A stretch of 32,321 nt of DNA from Muribaculaceae bacterium (GCA_017454355.1 JAFTDD010000027.1:1-32321); one strand, 5' to 3'. Counted from the first letter of the stretch, positions 9,685 through 17,209 are shown. Notes: generated by a model from the letters alone, not told the origin. Numbers and translations: made by a program.

Positions 9685-10224
9685 TTTTTAGACAAAAGAA
9701 ACAAAAGAACAAAAGATTCACGGGAATTCACGTTAATTCACTGGAGATAAAGACAGAACCGCGAATTACACGATTTTAACGAATTATTATTCACGGGAAT
9801 TCACGGGAGACTAAAGATAGAGAATGTTTGTTTTTGGGTTATATGGCACAGACAGTGACGACACAGTGGTCGGAGACCACAGCGCTCTCGGAGAGAGCGA
9901 CCTGCACGGAACCCCATGCGGCCCGTCCTCGGAGAGGCGGGACGCGTGGGGTGGGACGCGTGCGCGTGTCGTGGTCCTCGGCGAGGGCCACCTGCCGGGC
10001 GCTGTCGTGGCCCTCTCCGAGGACCGGTGAGGCGGCGGCGGGGCACCCACCTCACGCCGGGCACCTCTCCGAGGATGCCCGCCATGGGGTTCCTTGCAAG
10101 TCGTCATCTCCGATGACGTGGTGGTCTCCGACCACCCCCCGCCTCTACCCGTAGCCTCCCCCCTCAGACGAGTGATTTTTAGACAGAAGAACAGAAGAAC
10201 AAAAAAGATTCACGGAAATTCACG
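9685..10224. repeat. Imperfect direct repeats flanking the hairpin island
   Basis: About 48 bp starting TTTTTAGACA, passing through AGAACAAAA and ending in ATTCACG occurs at 9685-9732 and again, with a few changes, at 10176-10224. A shorter third copy starts near 10239. The two main copies bracket the GC-rich core. Confidence 0.75.
9866..10135. repeat. GC-rich palindrome built of eight triloop mini-hairpins
   Basis: Eight hairpins lie in mirror order: 9866-9880 (GTGGTC stem, loop GGA), 9883-9899 (CGCTCTC, GGA), 9922-9941 (CCCG/CCTC with one bulge, GGA), 9971-9991 (GTGGTCCTC, GGC), 10009-10025 (GG/CCTC with one mismatch, TCC), 10059-10080 (GGGCA/CCTC with one bulge, TCC), 10102-10118 (CGTCATC, TCC) and 10121-10135 (GTGGTC, TCC). 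The left half aligns with the reverse complement of the right half over its whole length, including the linkers (GGAACCCCATG). Read on the strand where the loop is purine, seven of eight loops are GGA closed by C-G. The function is unknown. Confidence 0.9.
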
Positions 10225-10342
10225 AGAATTCACGGGAGATTTTTAGACAGAATGGCAGAAGAACAAAATAGAGGTAGATAGACGAAAATAGACGAGAGAG
10301 AATTTTTCGGGAATTTTCGAGAATTTTCGAGATAAAAAGACT

Positions 10343-11740
10343 ATGGCAAAGACGGTAAAGACGACATACTTCTGCCGCAATTGCGGCGCCGAGTCGCCAA
10401 AATGGGTGGGACGATGCCCACAGTGCGGCCAGTGGAACACGTTTGTCGAAGAGGTGGTCACGCCCAAGGCCGGCAAAGGGCTGCTGCCCGGCTCTCCCGT
10501 GGGCGATGACGGACGGCGGCAACCCGCCGAACCGGTAAAAATCAGCGAAATCAAGGCCGAGCAACTGCCGCGCGTCAAACTGCCCAGCGGCGAGTTGAAC
10601 CGCGTGCTCGGCGGCGGCCTCGTGCCCGGCTCAATCGTGCTCATCGGCGGCGAACCGGGCATCGGCAAGAGTACGCTCGTGCTCCAGAACGTGCTGCGCA
10701 TCCGCTCGCGCAAGGTACTATACGTCAGCGGCGAGGAAAGCCCCCAGCAACTGCGCATGCGCGCCGACCGCATCGCGCGCAGCCACCTCGACTGCGAGAC
10801 TTACCTCCTATGCGAGACCTCGCTCGAGGCAATCTTCACCGCCATCAGCAACCACAAGCCCGACCTGCTCATCGTCGACTCCATCCAAACCATCGCCAGC
10901 GACGCCCTCGAGAGCGCCGCCGGCAGCGTGAGCCAAGTCAGGGAGTGCGCCGCCGCTTTCCTGCGATACGCCAAGACCAGCGGCACCCCCGTCATCCTCA
11001 TCGGGCACATCAACAAGGAGGGCACACTGGCCGGACCGAAAGTGCTCGAGCACATCGTCGACGCCGTCATCCAGTTTGAGGGCGACCGGCAGTATATGTA
11101 CCGCATCCTGCGCTCCATCAAAAACCGCTTCGGCAACACGAGCGAGATAGGCATCTATGAGATGAAGCAGGACGGCCTGCGCGAGGTCACCAACCCCGGC
11201 GAGATGCTGCTCACGCAACACGACGCCGCCCTGAGCGGCACCGCCGTGGGAGTGATGGTCGACGGTGCGAGGCCATTCCTGATTGAGGTGCAGGCGCTCG
11301 TGAGCACCGCCGCCTACGGCACCGCCCAACGCTCGGTCACCGGCTTTGACCAGCGGCGCATGAACATGCTGCTGGCAGTGCTCGAGAAACGCGTCGGCTT
11401 CAAACTGGCAGCCAAAGACGTCTTCCTCAACATCGCCGGCGGACTGCGCGTGGCCGACCCCGCCCTCGACCTGGCCGTCACCTGCGCCATCCTCTCCAGC
11501 AACGTCGACATGGCCCTCGACAACGGCGTCTGCATGGCCGGCGAAGTGGGCCTCTCGGGAGAGATACGCCCCGTCACGCGCATCGACCAGCGCATCAGCG
11601 AGGCCGAGAAACTCGGCTTCAACACCATCCTCGTGCCTGCCCACAACCTCAAGGGCATCGACACCTCGCGCGCCACAATCCGCATCGTCGAGGTCGCCCG
11701 CGTCGAGGACGCCTTCCGCAACCTCTTCAACCCCTCCTGA
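10343..11740 (+). CDS. radA: DNA repair protein RadA
   Basis: A 465-residue RecA-related ATPase that helps process recombination intermediates by driving branch migration or D-loop extension. Domains in order: a zinc finger with C11, C14, C25 and C28; a RecA-like core with Walker A GEPGIGKS (103-110) and the RadA-specific KNRFG motif (about residue 258); and a C-terminal Lon-protease-like domain (GGLRVADPALDLAVTCAILSS) used for hexamer assembly rather than proteolysis. Length and motifs are complete. It stands alone behind the hairpin island, and no own promoter consensus is obvious. Confidence 0.96.
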   Translation: MAKTVKTTYFCRNCGAESPKWVGRCPQCGQWNTFVEEVVTPKAGKGLLPGSPVGDDGRRQPAEPVKISEIKAEQLPRVKLPSGELNRVLGGGLVPGSIVLIGGEPGIGKSTLVLQNVLRIRSRKVLYVSGEESPQQLRMRADRIARSHLDCETYLLCETSLEAIFTAISNHKPDLLIVDSIQTIASDALESAAGSVSQVRECAAAFLRYAKTSGTPVILIGHINKEGTLAGPKVLEHIVDAVIQFEGDRQYMYRILRSIKNRFGNTSEIGIYEMKQDGLREVTNPGEMLLTQHDAALSGTAVGVMVDGARPFLIEVQALVSTAAYGTAQRSVTGFDQRRMNMLLAVLEKRVGFKLAAKDVFLNIAGGLRVADPALDLAVTCAILSSNVDMALDNGVCMAGEVGLSGEIRPVTRIDQRISEAEKLGFNTILVPAHNLKGIDTSRATIRIVEVARVEDAFRNLFNPS

Positions 11741-11824
11741 CCCCCAACACCCCCTCAATCGGCCTATTACACAAGATTTTGCCAATTTTCTTGGGGAATA
11801 CAGCGTTGTAAAACATCGATTAAC

Positions 11825-12017
11825 CTACTTTAGAAACTTGAGTCGGGAGTCCACTGTAAAAAATAAATAGTTGCGTATCGCATGTGTTTTTTAACATAAA
11901 TATCCATTAATATTCATTAATCATAGTCACAGACGTTTTGTTTTGAATAAATATTAATGGATAATTAATGGATATTCATGTTAAAAAATAAACCGCGACT
12001 TTTTGCAGTGGACTCAG
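11825..12017. repeat. MITE-like nested inverted repeat
   Basis: Outer arms of 16 bp (11847-11862 and 12000-12015, word GAGTCCACTG) have one mismatch. Inner arms of about 31 bp (11891-11921 and 11953-11984, word TATCCATTAAT) have a few mismatches. The segment just left of it (CTACTTTAGAAACTTG, 11825-11840) also occurs at the window end near 32159. A related inner palindrome is at 19105-19218. Confidence 0.75.
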
Positions 12018-12036
12018 TCGGTAATCTGCAGAAAAA

Positions 12037-12049
12037 GCCACCTCGTGGC
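12037..12049 (+). repeat. Small CTC-loop hairpin
   Basis: GCCAC, loop CTC, GTGGC. The 19-bp context CCACCTCGTGGC(C/T)GCCTCC also occurs at 18618-18636, so it is a dispersed element. Confidence 0.5.
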
Positions 12050-12077
12050 CGCCTCCACAAGAGCGGCACAACCACAT

Positions 12078-12103
12078 AAAAAAGCCACCGCTCGCGCGGT
12101 GGC
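12078..12103 (-). terminator. Intrinsic terminator of tRNA-Lys
   Basis: On the minus strand GCCACCGC, a four-base GCGA loop and GCGGTGGC are followed by six T. It begins five bases after the tRNA 3' end. Confidence 0.85.
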
Positions 12104-12107
12104 TGCG

Positions 12108-12180
12108 TGACCCCGGTGGGACTCGAACCCACGACCCATTGATTAAGAGTCAATTGCTCTACCAGCTGAGCTACGGAGTC
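12108..12180 (-). tRNA. tRNA-Lys (anticodon CTT)
   Basis: A 73-nt cloverleaf is complete: acceptor GACTCCG/CGGGGTC with one G-T pair, D arm GCTC/GAGC, anticodon stem ATTGA/TCAAT with loop CTCTTAA (anticodon CTT, codon AAG), T arm GTGGG/CCCAC with TTCGAGT loop, and discriminator A. CCA is not encoded. Promoter and terminator flank it. Confidence 0.95.
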
Positions 12181-12213
12181 ATCGTTGCTGGTATTATTTC
12201 CGTTTTGCGACTG

Positions 12214-12243
12214 CAAAGGTACTGCTTTTTTTTGAACTGACAA
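12214..12243 (-). promoter_or_regulatory. Promoter of tRNA-Lys
   Basis: On the minus strand TTG (12241-12243), a 19-bp spacer and TACCTTTG (12214-12221) match the Bacteroidetes consensus. The tRNA 5' end is 33 bases downstream. Confidence 0.7.
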
Positions 12244-12289
12244 GCGAAAAATGAAAAAAATCGCATTTTTTTCCTATTTTTTTTCTCTT

Positions 12290-12323
12290 TTTGCTCTTTT
12301 TCCACGCTTTTTTTGTATTTTTG
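12290..12323 (+). promoter_or_regulatory. kbl: Promoter of the kbl-glgB unit
   Basis: TTTG (12290-12293), a 22-bp spacer and TATTTTTG (12316-12323) lie in a T-rich tract. The kbl ATG is about 100 bases further on, so the transcript has a structured leader. Confidence 0.55.
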
Positions 12324-12358
12324 TGGGAACATAATTATTGAATGTTGAACGTTTATGA

Positions 12359-12402
12359 TGGGCGGGCACCGCCTCGCCCACGGTCAACGGTCAACGGTCA
12401 AC
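12359..12402 (+). repeat. Triloop hairpin and CGGTCAA heptamers in the kbl leader
   Basis: TGGGCGGGC pairs with the mirror arm at 12371-12380 over 9 bp with one bulged T and an ACC loop. Three tandem CGGTCAA units follow directly (12381-12401). Both lie between promoter and start codon. Confidence 0.65.
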
Positions 12403-12426
12403 CTTTTAAACTGATTGTAGACTACC

Positions 12427-13617
12427 ATGTACGGTAAAATGAGAACCTATCTCGCAGACGAACTGCGGGCAATCGACGAGGCCGGCCTTTACAAGCGCGA
12501 GCGCCTCATCACCGGCGCCCAGCGCGCGGCCATCACTGTGGACGGCGTTCAGGGCGAAGTACTCAACTTTTGCGCCAACAACTACCTGGGCCTGAGTGAC
12601 AACAACAGGCTCATTGACGCCGCCACGCGCGCTATGCGCGACCATGGCTACGGCATGAGCAGCGTCCGCTTTATCTGCGGCACCCAAGACCTCCACAAGC
12701 AACTCGAGGCCGCCGTCGCGCGCTTTTTCCGCACCGATGACGCCATCCTCTACGGCTCGTGCTTCGACGCCAACGGCGGACTGTTTGAGGCTCTGCTCGG
12801 CCCGGACGACGCCATCATCAGCGACGCACTCAACCACGCGTCAATCATCGACGGTGTGCGCCTGTGCAAGGCCAAACGTTACCGCTATGCCAACGCCGAC
12901 ATGGCCGAACTCGAGCGTTGCCTGCAAGAGGCGCAAGCGCAGCGCTTCCGCGTCATCGCCACCGACGGCGTGTTCTCCATGGACGGCAATGTGGCCCCGA
13001 TGGACAAAATCTGTGACCTGGCCGAGAAATATGACGCGCTGGTGATGGTCGACGAGAGCCACAGCGCCGGCGTGGTCGGGCCGCGCGGACGCGGCGTGGC
13101 CGAACTGTTTGACCTCTACGGACGCATCGACATCTTCACCGGCACCTTGGGCAAGGCCTTTGGCGGAGCCATGGGCGGCTTCACCACCGGACGCAAGGAA
13201 ATCATCGACATGCTGCGCCAGCGCTCCAGGCCATATCTGTTCAGCAACTCGATAGCACCGGGCATCGTGGGCGCCTCGCTCGAGATGTTCAAGATGCTCG
13301 ACGAGAGCGACGCGCTGCACGACCGCCTGGTGGAGAATGTGGAATACTTCCGCACCCGCATGCTCGAGGCCGGCTTTGACATCAAGCCCACCCAGAGCGC
13401 CATCTGCGCCGTGATGCTTTACGACGCGCGGCTCAGCCAAGAGTTCGCCGCCGCCATGCAGCAAGAGGGCATCTTCGTCACAGGCTTCTACTACCCCGTC
13501 GTGCCGCAAGGACAGGCGCGCATACGCGTCCAACTCAGCGCCGGACACACCCGTGACCAACTCGACCGCGCCATCGCCGCCTTTATCAAGGTTGGCAAAG
13601 AAATGGAAGTTATTTAA
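12427..13617 (+). CDS. kbl: Glycine C-acetyltransferase (2-amino-3-ketobutyrate CoA ligase)
   Basis: A 396-residue PLP enzyme of the alpha-oxoamine synthase family. It cleaves 2-amino-3-oxobutyrate with CoA to glycine and acetyl-CoA, the second step of threonine breakdown. Near-diagnostic blocks shared with E. coli Kbl are NFCANNYLGL, GMSSVRFICGTQD, ISDALNHASIIDGVRLCKA and RSRPYLFSNS. The PLP lysine is K243 in GTLGKAFGG. Sphingolipid-making serine palmitoyltransferases are relatives, but these blocks fit Kbl better. A threonine dehydrogenase gene is not adjacent. glgB follows after 14 bp, so the two are likely co-transcribed although no pathway link is obvious. Confidence 0.93.
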   Translation: MYGKMRTYLADELRAIDEAGLYKRERLITGAQRAAITVDGVQGEVLNFCANNYLGLSDNNRLIDAATRAMRDHGYGMSSVRFICGTQDLHKQLEAAVARFFRTDDAILYGSCFDANGGLFEALLGPDDAIISDALNHASIIDGVRLCKAKRYRYANADMAELERCLQEAQAQRFRVIATDGVFSMDGNVAPMDKICDLAEKYDALVMVDESHSAGVVGPRGRGVAELFDLYGRIDIFTGTLGKAFGGAMGGFTTGRKEIIDMLRQRSRPYLFSNSIAPGIVGASLEMFKMLDESDALHDRLVENVEYFRTRMLEAGFDIKPTQSAICAVMLYDARLSQEFAAAMQQEGIFVTGFYYPVVPQGQARIRVQLSAGHTRDQLDRAIAAFIKVGKEMEVI

Positions 13618-13631
13618 TCTTAAAAGACTAT

Positions 13632-15689
13632 ATGGCAATCAAGAAAAAACAACTGGCGATTATCGCCGACGACCCCTGGCTGGAGCCGTATGCCGAGGCT
13701 ATTGAGGGCCGCCACCAAGACGCGGTGAACAAAATCGCCGAACTCACCGGCAAGAAGCGCGGCGGACGCCTGACCGACTTCGCCAACGCCCACCATTACT
13801 ATGGCCTGCACCACCTGAGTGACGGCGGATGGGTGCTGCGCGAATGGGCGCCGAATGCCACCGAAATCTACGTTATCGGCGACTTCAACGACTGGAAGGA
13901 AACGCCCAAGTACAAGATGCGCCGCTTGCCCGGACACGACGGCAACTGGGAACTCACCATCGGCGAGCGCGGCATGAAGCACGGACAACTCTTCAAACTG
14001 CTCGTGAAGTGGAGCGGCGGACAGGGCGAGCGCATCCCCGCCTACGCCACACGCGTGGTGCAGGACGACAACACCAAGATCTTCTCGGCCCAAGTGTGGG
14101 CGCCCAAGCAGGGCTATGAGTTCAAGGTGAAAGACTTCAAGCCGCGCGTCGACCCGCTGCTGATCTACGAGTGCCACATCGGTATGGCCCAGAACAAGGA
14201 GGGCGTGGGCACCTACGACGAGTTCCGCCGTCTCGTGCTCCCACGAGTGATTGAGGGCGGCTACACCGCCATCCAGATCATGGCCATCCAGGAACACCCC
14301 TACTACGGCTCGTTCGGCTACCACGTCTCGAGTTTCTACGCCCCCAGCAGCCGCTTCGGCACACCGGAGGAACTCAAGCGACTCATCGACGAGGCACACG
14401 CCGCCGGCATCGCCGTCATCATGGACATCGTCCACAGCCACGCCGTCAAGAACGAGGTGGAAGGCCTCGGACGGTTTGACGGCACAGGCGACCTCTACTT
14501 CTACGGCGACGGCCGACGCGAGCACCCCGCATGGGACTCGCTTTGCTTTGACTACGGCAAGAACGCCGTGCTCAACTTCCTGCTGAGCAACTGCAAATAC
14601 TGGCTCGAGGAGTTCCGCTTCGACGGCTTCCGCTTTGACGGCGTCACCTCGATGCTCTACTACAACCACGGCCTGGGGCAGGCCTTCGGCGGATACGGTG
14701 ACTACTACAACGGCGGCGAGGACACCAACGCCATCACCTACCTCACCCTGGCCAACGTGCTCATCCACGAGGTGAACCCACGCGCGATCACCATCGCCGA
14801 GGAGATGAGCGGTATGCCCGGCCTGGCACGACCCTTCAAGGACGGAGGCATCGGCTTCGACTACCGTATGGCTATGGGCATCCCGGACTATTGGATCAAG
14901 ACCATCAAGGAGAAACGCGACGAGGACTGGAAACCCACATCCATCATTTGGGAACTCACCAACCGACGCGCCGACGAGAAGACAATCTCCTACGCCGAGA
15001 GCCACGACCAGGCTCTCGTGGGCGACAAGACGATTATCTTCCGCCTCATCGACAAGGAGATGTACTGGCACATGATGGACGGCGACAACGACGGCACCGT
15101 GGCGCGTGGCATGGCGCTCCACAAGATGATCCGCCTGGTGACGGCGGCCACCATCAACGGCGGCTACCTCAACTTTATGGGCAACGAGTGGGGACACCCG
15201 GAGTGGATCGACTTCCCACGCGAGGGCAACGGTTGGAGTTACAAATACGCCCGGCGGCAGTGGGACCTGGTGGACCGCGAAGACCTCAAGTACAAGTACC
15301 TCAGCCGATGGGACCGCGACGTGATGCACCTCATCGGCGGTGTGAGAGGCTTTGAGAAACTCGCCGTCAGGAAACTTTGGGACAAGGACGACGACCAGGT
15401 GCTCGCCTTCAAGCGCGGCAGCCTCGTGTTTGTGTTCAACTTCAACCCAACGCAGTCGTTCGACGGCTACGGCTTCCTGGCGCCCGAGGGCGAGTATGAG
15501 GGCGTGATGGACAGCGACGCGCCGTGCTACGGCGGCTACGGCAACATCGACGAGAGTGTCCATCACCTCACCGAGCACGACCCCGTCTATGCCGACGCCC
15601 ACCTGGGATGGCTCAAACTCTACCTGCCCGCACGCTCGGTGCAGGTGCTGCGCCAACTGCCCCACAAGCCCCACTCCAACAAGGAGTAA
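13632..15689 (+). CDS. glgB: 1,4-alpha-glucan branching enzyme (plant-type GH13)
   Basis: A 685-residue glycogen branching enzyme that transfers alpha-1,4 chains to alpha-1,6 branch points. An N-terminal CBM48-like sandwich (about 60-150, WAPNATEIYVIGDFNDW) precedes the GH13 barrel and a C-terminal beta domain. Catalytic residues by family pattern: D336 in GFRFDG, E390 in TIAEEMSG, and D459 in AESHDQALVGDKT. LLIYECHIGMAQ and the overall length resemble the eukaryotic/plant-type subgroup rather than E. coli-type GlgB, which is common in Bacteroidetes. It lies 14 bp behind kbl. A perfect 18-bp hairpin (15731-15778) follows. Confidence 0.94.
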   Translation: MAIKKKQLAIIADDPWLEPYAEAIEGRHQDAVNKIAELTGKKRGGRLTDFANAHHYYGLHHLSDGGWVLREWAPNATEIYVIGDFNDWKETPKYKMRRLPGHDGNWELTIGERGMKHGQLFKLLVKWSGGQGERIPAYATRVVQDDNTKIFSAQVWAPKQGYEFKVKDFKPRVDPLLIYECHIGMAQNKEGVGTYDEFRRLVLPRVIEGGYTAIQIMAIQEHPYYGSFGYHVSSFYAPSSRFGTPEELKRLIDEAHAAGIAVIMDIVHSHAVKNEVEGLGRFDGTGDLYFYGDGRREHPAWDSLCFDYGKNAVLNFLLSNCKYWLEEFRFDGFRFDGVTSMLYYNHGLGQAFGGYGDYYNGGEDTNAITYLTLANVLIHEVNPRAITIAEEMSGMPGLARPFKDGGIGFDYRMAMGIPDYWIKTIKEKRDEDWKPTSIIWELTNRRADEKTISYAESHDQALVGDKTIIFRLIDKEMYWHMMDGDNDGTVARGMALHKMIRLVTAATINGGYLNFMGNEWGHPEWIDFPREGNGWSYKYARRQWDLVDREDLKYKYLSRWDRDVMHLIGGVRGFEKLAVRKLWDKDDDQVLAFKRGSLVFVFNFNPTQSFDGYGFLAPEGEYEGVMDSDAPCYGGYGNIDESVHHLTEHDPVYADAHLGWLKLYLPARSVQVLRQLPHKPHSNKE

Positions 15690-15730
15690 CAACCAATAGA
15701 AGACAATAAGGCCAACCCCGCCAACGGGCT

Positions 15731-15778
15731 AAGGACAATAAAGACAATCGCATTGGCCGCATTGTCTTTATTGTCCTT
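15731..15778 (+). terminator. Perfect 18-bp-stem hairpin after glgB
   Basis: Arms 15731-15748 and 15761-15778 pair perfectly around a 12-base loop. There is no T-run. The words AAGGACAATAA and GACAAT echo the hairpin at 1897-1953, suggesting a repeat family that may act as a terminator. Confidence 0.55.
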
Positions 15779-15825
15779 ATTGCCATTGACCCACCACCTC
15801 AAGCCAAGAAAATAAACCGGGAAAT

Positions 15826-15856
15826 TTTGCCGTTTGACGAAGTTTTTATAATTTTG
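15826..15856 (+). promoter_or_regulatory. Promoter of the DUF4143 ATPase gene
   Basis: TTTG (15826-15829), a 19-bp spacer and TAATTTTG (15849-15856) match the Bacteroidetes consensus. The -7 box overlaps the start of the palindrome at 15853-15891, so a protein bound there would cover the transcription start. Confidence 0.6.
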
Positions 15857-15891
15857 TCCAAATTTCAAGTCAAACTATAAATTTGGCCAAA
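15853..15891. promoter_or_regulatory. Palindromic operator-like site before the ATPase gene
   Basis: An imperfect 39-bp palindrome (left word TCCAAATTT, right word AAATTTGGCCAAA) spans the expected transcription start and ends two bases before the ATG. The right half (ACTATAAATTTGGCC) is identical to the right arm of the palindrome behind the gene at 17109-17141. Confidence 0.6.
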
Positions 15892-15893
15892 TC

Positions 15894-17084
15894 ATGATTA
15901 ATAACTTGATAGCAAGAGAAATGTCGGCAACTCTTGAGGGCATTTTCAACCACCTGCCGATAATAACAATCACCGGACCCAGACAATCCGGCAAAACAAC
16001 ACTGTGCCGCAGCCTCTTCACGGGATTACCATACGTCAACCTGGAGGACTTGGCACTGCGAGCGCAGATAATGGCCGACCCAAAAGCATTCCTTGAGCAA
16101 CACAATGAAGGAGTTATTATAGATGAAGTCCAAAATACTCCCGAAATCTTCTCCTATCTACAAGTGGCGGTGGACGAGGATCGGTTCACCGAAAAACGAC
16201 AACGTCATTTTGTGGTCACCGGAAGCAATAACTTCTCGCTGATGGAAAAAGTGACGCAATCTATGGCCGGACGCACAGCCGTATTGTCACTGCTGCCGCT
16301 CTCAACAAACGAAATATTGAGTTATCGACCACAAACAACCACCTCAGAAATAATCATCAATGGCGGTTTCCCGGCACTGTGGACAGCAAGCGACGAAGCA
16401 AGAAGACTCCTTCTCTCCAACTATTACTCAACCTATATCGAACGAGACGTGAGGCAAATGCTCAATATCTCTAACATGAACGCCTTCCAACTGTTTGTCA
16501 GACTGTGCGCAAGCCGCATCGGGCAAGAATTCAACATGCAATCCATATCCAACGAAGTGGGCGTAACCGTTAGCACCATAAGCCATTGGACAAGCATCCT
16601 CAACGCGTCTTATATCACCTTCACACTCAACCCATACTTTTCCAACATAGGCAAGCGACTGACAAAGACTCCTAAACTCTATTTCTACGACACCGGGCTG
16701 GCGGCATACCTGCTCGGCATTGACTCAATAGAGCAACTGGACGTGCACCCGCTGCGTGGAAACCTTTTCGAAAATATGGTTGTCAACGATTTTATAAAAT
16801 TCGGCACTAATCGCGGACTTAATCAGCACATTTATTTCTATCGCGACAAAAGCCAACATGAAGTGGACTTGCTTCTGGACTCTCCCAGCGGAATAAAAGC
16901 CTATGAGATTAAATCCTCAAGAACGTGGAACGCCGACTTCTTCAAAAATCTCAACTACCTCAAGAAGGTTCTTGGAAACCGACTGTCAAGTGCCACCGTA
17001 ATCTATGACGGCGACCAGGAAACGCCACACGCGACTGACGCCACAATAAACTTTCGACACATCAACCGGCTCTTAGACAATTGA
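15894..17084 (+). CDS. AAA-family ATPase with DUF4143 domain
   Basis: A 396-residue ATP-binding protein. An N-terminal AAA_14 P-loop domain has Walker A GPRQSGKTT (28-36) and Walker B GVIIDEVQN (about 73-81). A winged-helix-like stretch follows (about 205-245, NEVGVTVSTISHWTSIL), and the C-terminal DUF4143 region carries a nuclease-like core (HEVDLLLDS...AYEIKSS). This family is abundant in Bacteroidetes and its biological role is not established; toxin- or defence-like functions have been suggested. Base composition is clearly more AT-rich than the neighbours, consistent with horizontal arrival. The gene has its own promoter and is bracketed by matching palindromes, so it looks like a self-contained, possibly self-regulated cassette. 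Confidence 0.88.
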   Translation: MINNLIAREMSATLEGIFNHLPIITITGPRQSGKTTLCRSLFTGLPYVNLEDLALRAQIMADPKAFLEQHNEGVIIDEVQNTPEIFSYLQVAVDEDRFTEKRQRHFVVTGSNNFSLMEKVTQSMAGRTAVLSLLPLSTNEILSYRPQTTTSEIIINGGFPALWTASDEARRLLLSNYYSTYIERDVRQMLNISNMNAFQLFVRLCASRIGQEFNMQSISNEVGVTVSTISHWTSILNASYITFTLNPYFSNIGKRLTKTPKLYFYDTGLAAYLLGIDSIEQLDVHPLRGNLFENMVVNDFIKFGTNRGLNQHIYFYRDKSQHEVDLLLDSPSGIKAYEIKSSRTWNADFFKNLNYLKKVLGNRLSSATVIYDGDQETPHATDATINFRHINRLLDN

Positions 17085-17108
17085 TAATTAAATAATTCAA
17101 TAAAGTTT

Positions 17109-17141
17109 GGCCAAATTTATAGTTAGACTATAAATTTGGCC
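17109..17141. repeat. Perfect palindrome behind the ATPase gene
   Basis: GGCCAAATTTATAGT, loop TAG, and its exact reverse complement form a 15-bp stem. Its arm matches half of the operator-like site at 15853-15891. Confidence 0.85.
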
Positions 17142-17179
17142 GATTTTGACCATCCACCAACAGAAATCGCCACAAACGC

Positions 17180-17209
17180 TTGCCATCTCAAAAAAAATCA
17201 CTATCTTTA
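17180..17209 (+). promoter_or_regulatory. Promoter of the Q-rich repeat protein gene
   Basis: TTG (17180-17182), a 19-bp spacer and TATCTTTA (17202-17209), differing from the -7 consensus only in the last base. It supports the ATG at 17262 over earlier in-frame starts. Confidence 0.5.

Larger units (their letters stand above)
9666..10342. other. 677-bp gap holding a GC-rich hairpin island
   Basis: AT-rich flanks with repeated TTTTTAGACA and ATTCACGGGA words enclose a very GC-rich palindromic core (9866-10135). No promoter consensus is visible close to radA. Short open frames cross the core on both strands, but their similarity to each other comes from the inverted repeat, so none is taken as a gene. 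Two tandem copies of GAATTTTCGA sit at about 10312-10331, just before radA. Confidence 0.75.
11741..12426. other. Gap with MITE-like repeat, tRNA-Lys and kbl leader
   Basis: The gap contains, in order, a nested inverted-repeat element (11825-12017), a small CTC-loop hairpin (12037-12049), the minus-strand tRNA-Lys with its terminator and promoter (12078-12243), the kbl promoter (12290-12323) and a hairpin plus heptamer repeat in the kbl leader. No protein gene is supported. Confidence 0.8.

Noticed and set aside
9866-10135. Integron attC-like sites or classic REP elements
   Set aside because: No R-box/L-box pairs, no GTAG-type tetranucleotide foot and no integrase or RAYT gene nearby; stem sequences differ too much between units.
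9811-10154. Open frames of about 100 codons on both strands in the GC-rich island
   Set aside because: The two strands encode similar peptides (HGVPC, WSPTT) only because the region is an inverted repeat; no promoter or signal peptide supports them.
12427-13617. Serine palmitoyltransferase (sphingolipid synthesis) instead of Kbl
   Set aside because: Long blocks such as ISDALNHASIIDGVRLCKA and the length match glycine C-acetyltransferase; the relation is only at family level.
13620-15692. 690-codon open frame on the minus strand
   Set aside because: It is the antisense shadow of glgB, whose plus-strand product has all branching-enzyme motifs.
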